Below are positions 10,158 to 19,782 of a stretch of DNA of 26,543 bases, piece after piece. Every line of letters begins with the position of its first letter. Positions within the stretch are counted from its first letter, which is position 1. Under the pieces are notes generated by a model that searched no databases, was not told the origin of the DNA, and was given only the letters and a program-made list of their open reading frames with translations. Position numbers and translations under genes: made by a program. This DNA is from Chytriomyces cf. hyalinus JEL632 (taxonomy: Eukaryota > Chytridiomycota > Chytridiomycetes > Chytridiales > Chytriomycetaceae), in contig JAIWWG010000178.1 of assembly GCA_025435555.1 (NCBI GenBank), forward strand, positions 1-26,543. Direction: 5' to 3'.

Positions 10158-11663
10158 TTAGTTGTGAAAGCAGCAATCCGAAACAAAACCTCGCGCATCA
10201 GGGGCAGTAAGTAAGACCTGGTAATCCTCAATCGCGCTGTTAGCCTCTCCAGTCGCAGACAGGTCGTTGATAAACTCGCATCCTCCCATCTCCTCATAAC
10301 CCTCGTCCCTCGCATCCTCATCATCTCCCCGATGAGCATGCTTATCACTCTCATCATGTTTCCTTTTCCTGGCAGTCAGCGCGTGTCCATCCACACGGAA
10401 GTCGATATTCAAGCCAATTACAGCGTCGGAAAAACAATAGACTGTCCCACTCGGTGCAGTCAGAAACATCGACGCAGTGCTACCTTGACGGAAAAGAAGA
10501 TGGCCCATCAATGGAATGGCAGAAAACCCGGCGAAAATACTCCCAGTTTTGAGTTTGATGAGTGTTAGTGTGTTTGTTTTTCCATCGTATGCCTTGTGCA
10601 ATTGGCTCTCAGTGTATGTGCCTTCCTTTCCGTGAAACAAGAGGACAGGATCAGAAGAAGGTTGAGAATTTGAAGGAACTGGAAGGTCGTCCTTGGCTGT
10701 ACGCGTTATATCCATTGGGATCTGCAGGGTAGCCTTCCATTGAATCCCTCCAGATTGCGTTCTTCCCCTTATATGGAAAACTGGGATGTCTTGTACAGAT
10801 TTGGGAAGCAGGGCCATGAATGGTTCCAGTAAAATGCAGTTTGCCGGAATTTTCAACAACTCCACCACAGGAAGCAATGGCTCAATCAAGTTGCTGGCAG
10901 CGTCGATCTGAAATCCCGGTGGAAGTTTCGATTCCAGAGACAGATCCCCTTCGGTACCATGACAGGCTTTGCACCAAGCTATCAAGATCCTCCAGCGATC
11001 TATCGGTTCAAGCTGCTTCGACAGAAGTAGCGACTCGACTTCCTTTTCGTTCATCCGCGCCAAAACCGCACGACCGCATTCCAACGACGACGGCAGATCC
11101 AGCAACATTTTGCTGAGGGCATACGACTTAGTATCCTCAAGCACGCGTAGTCGTTCGCACAGACGGTAAAATTTAAGAGCGTTTTCCGGCGAGAGGTTGT
11201 GTCCCTCCGCAATATACTTGACACACTTTCGCACAAGCTTGAAGGCAAGAATCTCGTCCGCAAATTCAATCACGCTGAAAACAAGAGACGGCGGGATTTC
11301 GACATCCCCCAGGTAGAGGAAATCGAGCACAATCTTGCCTGTCTCAGCCTGAACATTTGGGTGGTTAAGCGTGATCTTTGTGCCGGTGGGCTTCGATGAT
11401 GTCCGCCTCTTCTTTGAGATGTGGGCCAACGTCAGATCCGCTTCGTCTTTGACCGCTTCCAGACTTTCTTCCGTATTCGTATCTCTCCCGTATGTCCATT
11501 TGGCGGTGAGGGCCTCTTTGTAGCAGTCACTCGTCAAGGAAAGCACAACCGCGTGGGCAGTCAAGATAACGCCCCCTTTAAAACCAAGCTCCACATCTGC
11601 GAGGTTGGTATCTTTTCGGAGCAGTTGCATCAAAGTGTGGGATGCCGTTTTGCGTGATTCCAT
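10158..11663 (-). CDS. BTB-BACK-TLDc domain protein, copy 1
   Basis: Single-exon 501-aa protein. Residues about 18-150 are a BTB/POZ domain (LADVELGFKGGVILTAHAVVLS; later KIVLDFLYLGDVEIP), with an insertion at about 60-95 carrying a basic KKRR patch. Residues about 155-265 resemble the BACK domain (NALKFYRLCERLRV; RWRILIAWCKA) of BTB-containing CUL3 adaptors. Residues about 341 onward resemble a TLDc domain (LLFHGKEGTYTESQLHKAYD; NTLTLIKLKTGSIFAGFS; MFLTAPSG). A charged low-complexity insertion (431-458, Asp/Glu/Lys/His-rich) splits the TLDc end and is absent from the neighbouring paralogue. Likely roles from the family are ubiquitin-ligase adaptor or oxidative-stress related; neither is shown here. 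The first ATG fits the start of the paralogue. Confidence 0.8.
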   Translation of the reverse strand: MESRKTASHTLMQLLRKDTNLADVELGFKGGVILTAHAVVLSLTSDCYKEALTAKWTYGRDTNTEESLEAVKDEADLTLAHISKKRRTSSKPTGTKITLNHPNVQAETGKIVLDFLYLGDVEIPPSLVFSVIEFADEILAFKLVRKCVKYIAEGHNLSPENALKFYRLCERLRVLEDTKSYALSKMLLDLPSSLECGRAVLARMNEKEVESLLLSKQLEPIDRWRILIAWCKACHGTEGDLSLESKLPPGFQIDAASNLIEPLLPVVELLKIPANCILLEPFMALLPKSVQDIPVFHIRGRTQSGGIQWKATLQIPMDITRTAKDDLPVPSNSQPSSDPVLLFHGKEGTYTESQLHKAYDGKTNTLTLIKLKTGSIFAGFSAIPLMGHLLFRQGSTASMFLTAPSGTVYCFSDAVIGLNIDFRVDGHALTARKRKHDESDKHAHRGDDEDARDEGYEEMGGCEFINDLSATGEANSAIEDYQVLLTAPDARGFVSDCCFHN

Positions 11664-11783
11664 CGCTTGAGACGGTTCTGAAGTTTAAAACACTTGAAAA
11701 AAAAAAACTTCGAAAACCAAAAAAGCTTGAAGCCCTCAAATTTCAGTCCTGCTGCTTAAAAATGAAGCACTTCGCAAGTCTCA

Positions 11784-11789
11784 TTTATT
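11784..11789 (-). terminator. Poly(A) signal AATAAA for BTB-TLDc copy 2
   Basis: AATAAA on the minus strand lies about 34 bp after the stop codon of the BTB-TLDc copy 2 gene, in the 159-bp gap before the next gene on that strand. Confidence 0.5.
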
Positions 11790-11822
11790 TGTGTGTGACA
11801 GAGAAAGCAAAAAACTCGAGCT

Positions 11823-13312
11823 TTAGCTTATGTGATACACATCGTAGTACTCAATATCGCCGGTAGCACATCCAGTTGCTGACAGTTGTTTGATGAACGC
11901 GCATCTATCCCCCTCATTAAACTTGGAGAAGACCTCCTTGCCCATATTTGCATTCATTGCCAAGCAGTCCACAAGCAACTCGAAATTTTCTCCAAATGCA
12001 GGTCCAAATTTTGGAAGACCGGTAATTCCGCCCTTTTCTTCCAAGGCAAATGCCAGAATGCTCCACTAGGCGCAATTAGAAACATGAAGGCATCTGTGCA
12101 TGGCTGGAAACAGGCAGTAGTCGTCCATGGGACGCCAGAAAATCCTCCAAAAATAGTTCCAGTTTTGAGTTTGATGAGCGTGAGTGTGTTTCGATGTCCA
12201 TCGCACGCCTTGTGAAAGCTCACACCCGAACACGATTCCGGGTTTCCATGAAACAGGAGAGCAGGATCTGTAGCAACATTGTGAGACTGTAAAGTGACTG
12301 GAAGATATTGCTTGATTGCCCTCATAATATCCATCAGTTTCTGGCCCGGGTCTGTCTGAGACAGAAGTAACACATCTGACCTCCATCGGTTCCCTCCAGA
12401 TGGAGTTGTACCTTTCAAGTGAAATGTAAGCATGCCCCGCACAGCTTCAGGAAGTAGTACCATGAATGGTTCCAGTACATTGGAGTGCGTCGCGGGAATT
12501 TTGAGAAGCTCAACCCCAGGTAGCAACGGCTTGATCAAATTGCTGGCAGCTTCGATTGGAAAGTTTTCAGGAAGCTTCGACTCCAGAGAGATGTCCCCTT
12601 CACCGTCTTGGCAGACTTTGCACCAGGCAATCAGGATTCTCAAGCGGTCCAACGGTTCAAACGGCTCAAACAACAGCAGCGTCTCGATTTCTCTTTCTTT
12701 CATTTTCGCCAGCACCTCGCGGCCGCATTGTAACGAACGTGGCAGATCCTGTAGCATTTTGTTCAGGGCGTACGAGTTTCGGTTCGCAAGCGCGCGTATT
12801 CTTTCGGACAGAAGATAAAAATGAAACGCGTTTTCCAGAGAGAGGATGTCTCCCTTCACAAGATGGTCGAAGCACTTTTTCACGAGGTTGTCAACTAGGA
12901 TTTCGTCCGCGTATGCAATCACGTTGGAAACAAGAGATATTGGGATTTCGGCATCGCCCAAGTACAAGAAATCAAGAACAATCTTGGCTGCCTCAGCATC
13001 GAAGTTTGGGTGGTTGAGCCTGATCTTTGTACCAGTGAGCTTATCTGATGTGCGCCGCTTCTTGGTGATATGAGCCAAAGGCAGGGCCGTCTCGTCTTCG
13101 GTAGCTTCGGGGCATTCTACTTCATGCATCTCTTTCCCGTGTATCCATTTCGCGTAGATGGCCTCTTTGTAGTAGTCGCTCATCGAGGCAAGCACAACCG
13201 CGTGGGCAGTCAAGACAACGCCCCCTTTAAACACAAGCTCCACGTCAGCGTAAGTGGTATCGTTGCGGATCTGTTCCAGCAATTTGCAGGATGCTTCACT
13301 CGTTGTTTCCAT
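11823..13312 (-). CDS. BTB-BACK-TLDc domain protein, copy 2, with one-base frameshift
   Basis: Tandem paralogue of the gene just downstream on the same strand. From 13312 the frame gives BTB (YADVELVFKGGVVLTAHAVV), BACK (NAFHFYLLSERIRA; RLRILIAWCKV) and TLDc (PALLFHGNPESCSGVSFHKA; NTLTLIKLKTGTIFGGFS) to about residue 421, near 12050. The TLDc end then continues in another frame (FALEEKGG, KFGPAFGEN, CAFIKQLSATG) to TAA at 11823-11825. Aligning the two paralogues at nucleotide level shows one base missing here: copy 1 reads TAT TGT TTT TCC where copy 2 has TGG CA- TTT GCC. Unspliced translation would end early with an unrelated tail. A pseudogene, a sequencing error or, less likely, an unrecognised intron would explain it. 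The preserved downstream frame argues the change is recent or artificial. Confidence 0.7.
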
Positions 13313-13411
13313 TTCTGGTTACGACTGAAAGTAAAGTGATGTGAGATTTAGCCACCCACACCACCCCCACAAAAATTCACAGACAACTACAAACAACTCA
13401 AATTCACAACC
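13313..13411. promoter_or_regulatory. Short bidirectional promoter region
   Basis: Only 99 bp separate the ATG of BTB-TLDc copy 2 (minus) from the ATG of the coiled-coil gene (plus). The plus strand is C/A-rich (CCACCCACACCACCCCCAC, then CA-rich leader sequence up to the ATG), typical of fungal 5' leaders. No TATA box is visible. Confidence 0.45.
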
Positions 13412-14227
13412 ATGGAGGAACTAAACGCGTCCCTGCCTCCAAATGCGGCGCCCTCCAACCTTCACATCCTGAAAAGGCAAAAAGCGGAACTTCAAGAAAC
13501 TCTCGCACACCTGGCGACGACCTTGATACCGCTTTCGAATACGAAATCCCAGTCAATTACCCATGTCACGATCCAAATGAACGATATTGCGGAGAAAATC
13601 AAAGCTCTTGATCAACTGATTGAGGGGCAGCAACCTTCACAGTCAGGACCATCTTCACAGTCATTAGACCCACGCAGCCCTGTCCCGCCTGCACATTCTC
13701 TGACGCAACGAGAAATTGACGGCCTTCGTTCATTGTTGGCAAATGACCAGAATGCGAGGCGGAGATTAACAGATCTTGAAGAGTTCGTCTCAAGACCCAT
13801 TACAATACCTCGCTTTGTTCCAAAAGAGCGTTCACATGGCAAGCGAATCGGCAGTGAGGACGGTGATTTTCGAGGCCGTTTCTGGTACACAGTGTTCGAC
13901 AACTCAAGACACGTCCCAAAACATTGCTTGTACCAAAGTATCCGTAATGACACCAAGAGCAACAAATGGCACACCCTCCGGGAGATCTCACGCAGTGCAT
14001 GTGGTGTTCAAGAATTGAAGGGCCGTCACGGGTCCCACATAATCCTCCCGGAATACGAAGAGGAGCATGTCTTGGAGGTGATCGAGAAGGTGGAACAGTA
14101 CAGTGGCGCTGGAAACAAGCGAAACGATGATTGTGACTACTTCATCAGAAGCCTGTTTAAGGACGAGAGCATCTCAAGACCTTCGAAACGGCACCACACC
14201 AACTCACGGGACACAACAGAGTCCTAA
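13412..14227 (+). CDS. Unrecognised protein with coiled-coil N-terminus
   Basis: Intronless 271-aa frame whose ATG follows an A/C-rich leader ending in ACAACC. Residues about 15-72 form two predicted helices (NLHILKRQKAELQETLAHL and QMNDIAEKIKALDQLIEGQ) joined by a Ser/Thr-rich loop. A Ser/Pro/Gln linker follows, then a helix (QREIDGLRSLL). Residues about 140-245 are compact and mixed (RGRFWYTVFDNSRHVPKHCL; HTLREISRSACGVQELKGR; SHIILPEYEEEHVLEVIEKV), and the tail is basic (RPSKRHH). I recognise no family. The two-helix header resembles the N-terminus of the CR-type gene at 17475 in layout, so an effector-like protein is possible but unproven. It converges on the F-box/LRR gene with only 49 bp between the stop codons. 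Confidence 0.65.
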   Translation: MEELNASLPPNAAPSNLHILKRQKAELQETLAHLATTLIPLSNTKSQSITHVTIQMNDIAEKIKALDQLIEGQQPSQSGPSSQSLDPRSPVPPAHSLTQREIDGLRSLLANDQNARRRLTDLEEFVSRPITIPRFVPKERSHGKRIGSEDGDFRGRFWYTVFDNSRHVPKHCLYQSIRNDTKSNKWHTLREISRSACGVQELKGRHGSHIILPEYEEEHVLEVIEKVEQYSGAGNKRNDDCDYFIRSLFKDESISRPSKRHHTNSRDTTES

Positions 14228-14258
14228 TTTGTTTTTTGGCGCAATTGCGAATTGCTGA

Positions 14259-14264
14259 AATAAA
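14259..14264 (+). terminator. Poly(A) signal AATAAA for the coiled-coil gene
   Basis: AATAAA lies 32 bp after the stop at 14227, within the 49-bp gap between two convergent genes, so the transcripts probably overlap at their 3' ends. Confidence 0.5.
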
Positions 14265-14276
14265 ACGTTTGTGTTC

Positions 14277-14958
14277 TTATAATTCTTGAAATTCTGCTTC
14301 CAGTCTCTGAGCGCAACCATGTTGATTGTTCCTGACGAAAGACTCGATTTCCTTTTCCCAACGCAACGGAATCGCTGACGTGTCCGCCGGGTCTGTTCGA
14401 AAACGTTCCGGCAAATTCCCTTCAAAATGGTTTCCGCTCAGATCCAACAGCTCCAACTTGCCACATCTAGCAAGAGATGTGGGAATCAACCCATCCAACT
14501 GGTTTTTGCTCACATCGAGTTTCTTAATTTTCTTCACGTTTCGAAGCAACCCACGGGGCAGAGTACCGCTGAAGTAGTTGTTGCTGAGATTCAAGGTTTC
14601 CCTGAATTTGTAAGATACTATGAGAGAGAGGGCTGATTGTGACCGCATTCAGAGTGTCCACGGGATGCGGGTAGAAGAATCCACGTTTACATGATTTGCC
14701 CACTTTCTCTTGCATGTTTGCCAAGAAGGCCTCCCCAAAACACGCTGGTGTAACGAAACAGAAGACTTCGATTGGGCTCGTTTCAAAGCCGATGCGGTTC
14801 CGTCCAAGGTTAACGATGCCAATTACTTTCGAAAAGAGAGGGCCTGTCAACACGTTGTTGAAGGAGCGGCAGACTTGCCGATACTTTGCGACCTTGAACA
14901 ACCCCAGCTGAGAAAAGATTTCTAGCAGGACTTCGATGGGTAAGTTGAGCAGATGCAT
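14277..14958 (-). CDS. Small F-box / leucine-rich-repeat protein
   Basis: Best model: two exons, 14958-14691 and 14632-14277, with a 58-bp intron (donor GTAAAC, acceptor CAATCAG, phase 1), giving 207 aa. Residues about 4-45 are an F-box (NLPIEVLLEIFSQLGLFKVA; YRQVCRSFNNVL), which docks to SKP1 in SCF ubiquitin ligases. Exon 2 encodes three leucine-rich repeats with the LDLSxNxLxGxIP consensus (LNLSNNYFSGTLP; LDVSKNQLDGLIP; LDLSGNHFEGNLP). A charged C-terminal helix follows. Three repeats are few for this class and the splice signals are modest, so an internal deletion or frameshift joining a formerly longer gene is an alternative. The F-box presumably recruits substrates bound by the repeats; targets are unknown. 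Confidence 0.6.
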
Positions 14959-16000
14959 GTTGCCTTGGCTTTTTTTTTCTTTACCAATTCATTTTTATTT
15001 AACCGAATCCAAATTCGAATTTGGCCGGAAACAGTTATTTGAGACGGTTTTTTAATGGGCCATTCGACTTTTTGATTGGTTTGCAGACTAGTCAGATTCA
15101 CTCGTGCGTGCACTGTAGGCCGCTGGAACCTTCCCGGGTTCTTTGCATCGGACTCGACTTTTTTTTCTCGAAATACCCTGCTCCTGTGCATATGAGCTTC
15201 GCTGCCACGCGCTCATTTCATTGTTCAAACGCGAGGCTTGTTGACATTGCTGTGCCGGTGCTGGTACTGGTGCTTGAGGTTATGTTGGTGTGGATGCTGG
15301 TGAGCGTGCGTGGTGTTGATACCCTTCGGCAGAAGATGCTATAGCATGAGACCACTTGACGTGGCTGGAGACTCCAATCTGAAGATCTGTGAGAGTTTTT
15401 CTGAGACCCTGTCTTCATTGTCAGTTGACACATTTGGCAGCTTTCAATATTTGATTGGCGCGTTTGAGTGATTAATCGCACACCCATTTCGACAACGCCA
15501 TTAAGACCCACGTTAAAAGCAGCCAGGAGGAAACTGATGAATGATATGCATTGCGGCGCTGAGAAAAGAAGCTTCAACATCCGCCCTGGCCTTCAGCCGT
15601 GGGTGGGATTGGACTCGTTATTCGCATGAATACGCCAACACAGATCTGGGCATGAAACTCCCGAAAAAACAAAGACATGGATCCAGCCGAACATTACCGA
15701 ATCAACCGGGGAAATATCCACATATGCTTGCTTGCTAAGTGCGCCGTTCCAGTAATATCCCGATCTATTTTATCTTAAAATGAGCTGCACAAATACGGCG
15801 AAGGCGTCTCCTCACGCTCCTCGCAACACGCCCGCCGGTGCCAACGGCTTCTTAAGCCTCTCCAGCATCATTCTGACCAGCTACTCCAGCACTCCACCCA
15901 ATCCAATGAAACCATCAAAAACACCGCCCAATAAGGTTCCAAACAAGCATCGCAATTACCTATCGTCCAGTTGATTCGATGGCCAATGCCGTCCAACGCA
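14959..16000. other. Intergenic stretch with no supportable gene
   Basis: About 1 kb without a convincing gene. It contains the upstream region of the F-box/LRR gene, with a T tract near 14971-14981, and a minus-strand His/Gln- or Ser/Thr-rich low-complexity open stretch around 15230-15310. The segment at 15780-15974 lies upstream of the broken glycosyltransferase copy but does not resemble the membrane anchor of copy 2. Confidence 0.4.
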
Positions 16001-16052
16001 TTCTTTGAAAGCCCATACAGCCATCCATCAATCAATCAACAGCAGCACCCTC

Positions 16053-16975
16053 AGAGGACAATTCCCAAATATTGCCATCGTTCTCAAAACAGGCTCCGAA
16101 ACTCTAATTGACCGTGTCGCAATCCAACTCGCCACGTTTTTGAACCGAATTGAAAACTTGCTCGTCGTGGGAGACAAGCCGGGTTTTGCTATTGGCGATT
16201 ATAAGATGGTGGATGTATATTCTCAGTTATACGTGGAAACGAGGAAGCGGATGGGTTTAAAGTTGGACGGATCGCAGGATGATTTGGCAGGTGTGAAACG
16301 AATGTGGAGCAACAATGCGCACAAGAATGAAGTGGATCGGAGGGATGATGAGTTAGCATTTCAACGCAGAGATCGTGTTGTGAGTGTCCAGGATATTCAG
16401 GCTGACGGGTGGCAAGTCAATTGTGCGTGTTGCCAAATGTTGTGTGTGTTTGACAGTTTTTCCGAAAAAACAGGAAAGCCGACGCACACAAAAACTTGCC
16501 TGCATTCATACTTTTGCTTGAGAAATACCCAGACGCGGATTGGTTCTTAATAATCAATGATGACTCGTACGTGTACTGGGACAATCTCGCGGAATATCTC
16601 AAAGACAAGGATCCAAGCAAGCCGTATTACACAGGACAAAATAACCACTTCAAGGTGCGAAACATGCTGTCAAATATTCGCTATTACTCGAAAGACTCAT
16701 TCTTAACTTGAATACAAAAGGGATGCGATTGAATCAAAGAATTTGGGATCGGGATCCTCATTGCGCAAGACGGCGCAGAGATTGCCGCCATTTTTAGTCA
16801 TCCAGCGGGAAAGCGTGTGAGTCTCTGTGCGAAGGGGACAGGAAATACGTCGCGTGGGTGTTTGACACGGATAAAATTTGTTGGCTCAAGTCAAGTGCTC
16901 GCGTTATGGCAGGGTGTTTCGAGTGGTGTGATTGGTGGCCAGTATAAACGCTCCAAGAGGCAGTCTGGGCATGTT
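16053..16975 (+). pseudogene. Glycosyltransferase pseudogene, copy 3
   Basis: Homologous to copy 2 from the start of its catalytic domain (FPNIAIVLKTGSETL) through intron 2, with near-identical nucleotides over much of exon 1. Defects: the N-terminal membrane anchor is not recognisable; the first Asp of the metal-binding DDD is Asn (LIINDDSYV, about 16550); exon 3 has a GGA-to-TGA stop at about 16731; and roughly 430 bp, corresponding to copy 2 positions about 9340-9770, is deleted, joining the GGAG region directly to the Apple tail out of frame. The intron 1 donor reads GCAAGT instead of GTGAGT, and the intron 2 acceptor is AAAAG instead of AACAG. Similarity extends into the 3' flank (near 17000, TTTCCATGGTGGATTG). 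It is a segmental duplicate of copy 2 that decayed. Confidence 0.85.
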
Positions 16976-17474
16976 CGCACGTTTGTTTTTCGTTATTTCC
17001 ATGGTGGATTGAAGGAAGTGAATAAATGCATCCATGGTTGCATTGGATGGCAAGAGGATTACTTTCGCGACTTCGACTGGACATTTGGGTCCAACCGGCT
17101 CAAGGAAAAGGCAGAGGAGGGGCGGTGTATGAACCTTTTGTATGCTCGGATATTTGCGCCACTTGTTTCAAGCAAACTGTCAACTGGCTGGCCAGAATCC
17201 TCGCTGACATTCACTTTGCTCGTAGCCATTCGACAAACTTCTTCAGCTGCATTTTGAGCAATGAGCGTGATGCTTACTGCGAACGTTTAAATTGTTCAAG
17301 ACAAAAAAAAAACAAAAATGAATTGGGACATTCGACAGCTGTTTGCTGTTGTTGTTTTTTTATGCAAACATAATCTTTCAGTCGTTTGCGTGCAAGTTGT
17401 TTTGGAGTTGTTTTCCCATTTATTTTGGAGTTCTTTTTTGTTTTTTATTGTTGTGTTGAAAGTAAAATAAATAA
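16976..17474. other. Flank between the glycosyltransferase pseudogene and the CR-type gene
   Basis: The first about 70 bp are duplicated 3' flank of the glycosyltransferase copy 2. The rest shows no recognisable gene. A/T-rich runs (poly-A at 17304-17312, T-rich tracts from 17350 to 17460) precede the CR-type ATG at 17475 and probably form its promoter and leader; AAATAAATAA lies directly before the ATG. Confidence 0.4.
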
Positions 17475-19776
17475 ATGGATGCGATAGACACTCAGCTCAC
17501 GCAGGTGGCCGAAGAGATCGATGCCCTGAAGAAAGAGCGCACAGAAGCGAAGAAGGCGCTCGAGAGGGCGATAAAAGACAAGGACCCCGCGGATATCCGC
17601 GGCAACCTCCAATCGTTGTTTGATGGGGCGACCGCCGAGCTCAAGCGACTTGGAGAAAAAGAAGTGGAGCTGATGAGGCAAAAGGATCGGCGCACAGCAG
17701 TGATTGAAGCAAAACAAGGTGGCATCTGTCTTCAACATGTACCTGTGTTGACTAACCATCGAAATGGGCATCATAGGCAGCCGCAGTTCGTCTGACTCCA
17801 GCCTGTCCATCAAAGACTCTTCTCCGCAGTCGATTGCGTCCGATTCCATGGACGTTGATGTACGCTGGAAGGATGAAGTGCCACCTGTGTATTCGCTAAA
17901 TGCGGCGAAACTGTTCTTCGTGAATCGATCGGCTGCTGTCGAGCAACTGCAAAAGATCCATGGCTTCAAATTCCACCGGGCCACCTCTAAAGTAGGGAAA
18001 GAATGGATCATCCCGATTGCTGACAACGTGATTGGTTTGGGCAAATCGGACTTTGGACGACATTACATTCGCAAGTCAAGGGAGTCATGGCCCACAGCTA
18101 CTGAAATAGGTTCTTTCGAAAAAACTCTCTGCGACTGCCACACTGTACACATCGAATTTCTTGAAGGAGCGTTGTTAAAAACCTCGTTTGATGCCGTTAT
18201 GATCGAGTTGTTGTGTGAGGCGCTGAAAGACATGTTTGTCGTTCAACCCGCTATTCTATCAAAGCCCCCGAAAACCGTCAACGCATTCCTGGACAATTTG
18301 ACAAAAGTCGCTGGCCCCGTCTTCATTGTGCTCGACGAAATTGGAAAGGCATTCCGCAGCGAGGACGACTCTCTTGATGACTTTGCACAACGTGACCAGT
18401 TTTATTCCTTCTGTCGGAGAATTCTCGACAAGTGGCTCCGTTTGAAGAACGTATTCTTTGTTGTGCTTGGCCGTGCCTCTTTTCTCAACTATGTGGCCCT
18501 TCGACCGACAAATGCTCCCATCACGCCCAGCCCATACGTATTCGAGCGCTTGAATATCCACCTACTTCGGCCGCCTTCAATACGTACGATTATGGACCGC
18601 ACGTTGATCTCATCGACTGGGACTGATACAATAGCAGACCGGCTTGAGCTCACGCAGCAAACCTCTGAAGCCGTAGCTGAGCATCTATTTCGACAGACCA
18701 ACGGCCATCCTCGCTCTCTGTTGGATGCTTTCGAAAGCTGTCACTCTGTGGATGAACTTCTCCAATACCATAAACCCCTGGAGATGTTGAATTGGAAGGA
18801 ATTCTATGAAAAACTTGTTCTCAACGAGGCTACTGTAACGCGGCTCTTGAATTATGTGGAGTCTGGTGATACAATCGATCTTACCGAGACTACTGATGAT
18901 GCTGGCAAGAAAAGTGTCACCCTTGACAATATTGCTTCCAATTCGTTCATCGCTTGGGAGGGAACAGTTCTGAAAGCTAAATTATATGTTCATCCAACTG
19001 TGAAGATGTACATGGAAGATTATTTCATGCCATTCAGAGAGTACCTCAAGCGTATCGGCAACATGACTCGAGTCACTATTGATTTTCCTACCGTGTTTGA
19101 GTGGATGTTCCTCAAACGTTTTCAAGAAATATTCTTTCAAGCACCAAACGAGCCTCGCCTTGCTCTTCCTGCGTTTTTTGGCACCCCTAAGTTTGGAAAT
19201 TATACGTCAGTGTCGTTTTCTAAGTCTGTACGCCCAATTCCGAAAATTACAAGCGCTGGTTCGGCATCAGCTTCACTTGATTCAGATACTGCTCGTCCGG
19301 CCGCTTGGCCAAGGTTGTTGGATTCAATCGGTCCTGGACCAATATGTCTAAAGCCACTATCAAAGTCTGCTTCTTCTGATGCGTTTTTGATCGGTTCCGC
19401 AAAGTTCGGGGCAGAATCATTTGTCCTTACTGTTGGTCTTGCTGTGAAAAATTACGGGACAACGGCCTTCTCATGGAGCCACCTGTCAAGGGAATGTTTC
19501 GTTTTCAACAGAATGTTTGAAGGAGCTGCATGTACAGGACGTCGTAACATATTGTTCATATGCTGTACTCACTACAGCAGCGAGGTTATGGCACGGTTCA
19601 ACAGGAGATGTTTTTTCGTCCACACAAGTGACTCTTATCCGAATATCGATGAAGTAATACTTCTGAACTTATGTGACAAGAATCTCCGGGAAAAATTCTT
19701 TGATGTGGGTAGTTTGTCGGCAGTTGTGGAGAGGGTTGTTGAAAAAGCAGAAGCGGAGTACCAAGTTATGGATTGA
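17475..19776 (+). CDS. Crinkler/RHS-type (CR) P-loop NTPase protein
   Basis: Predicted 747-aa protein from two exons, 17475-17718 and 17777-19776. The 58-bp intron has a TGACTAACC branch point and is phase 1. Residues about 8-75 are two charged helices (EEIDALKKERTEAKKALERA; ATAELKRLGEKEVEL), like header domains of CR proteins. A Ser-rich linker follows. From about residue 124 (AAKLFFVNRSAAVEQLQKIH) comes the P-loop NTPase typical of these proteins, with Walker A-like GLGKSDFG (168-175) and Walker B VFIVLDEIG (263-271). The C-terminal third (FEWMFLKRFQEIFF; ESFVLTVGLAVKNYG) sits where CR proteins carry a restriction-endonuclease-like domain; whether its active site is complete I cannot say. 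No signal peptide. Known relatives are effectors of oomycetes and chytrids and RHS proteins of trypanosomes; the role here (effector, conflict or selfish element) is unknown. Confidence 0.7.
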
Positions 19777-19782
19777 AATAAA
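19777..19782 (+). terminator. Poly(A) signal AATAAA for the CR-type gene
   Basis: AATAAA directly follows the TGA stop at 19774-19776. Confidence 0.4.

Noticed and set aside
17764-17776. Start of the CR-type protein at ATG 17764
   Set aside because: This ATG lies inside the inferred intron; the upstream exon from 17475 joins in phase and supplies the expected header helices.
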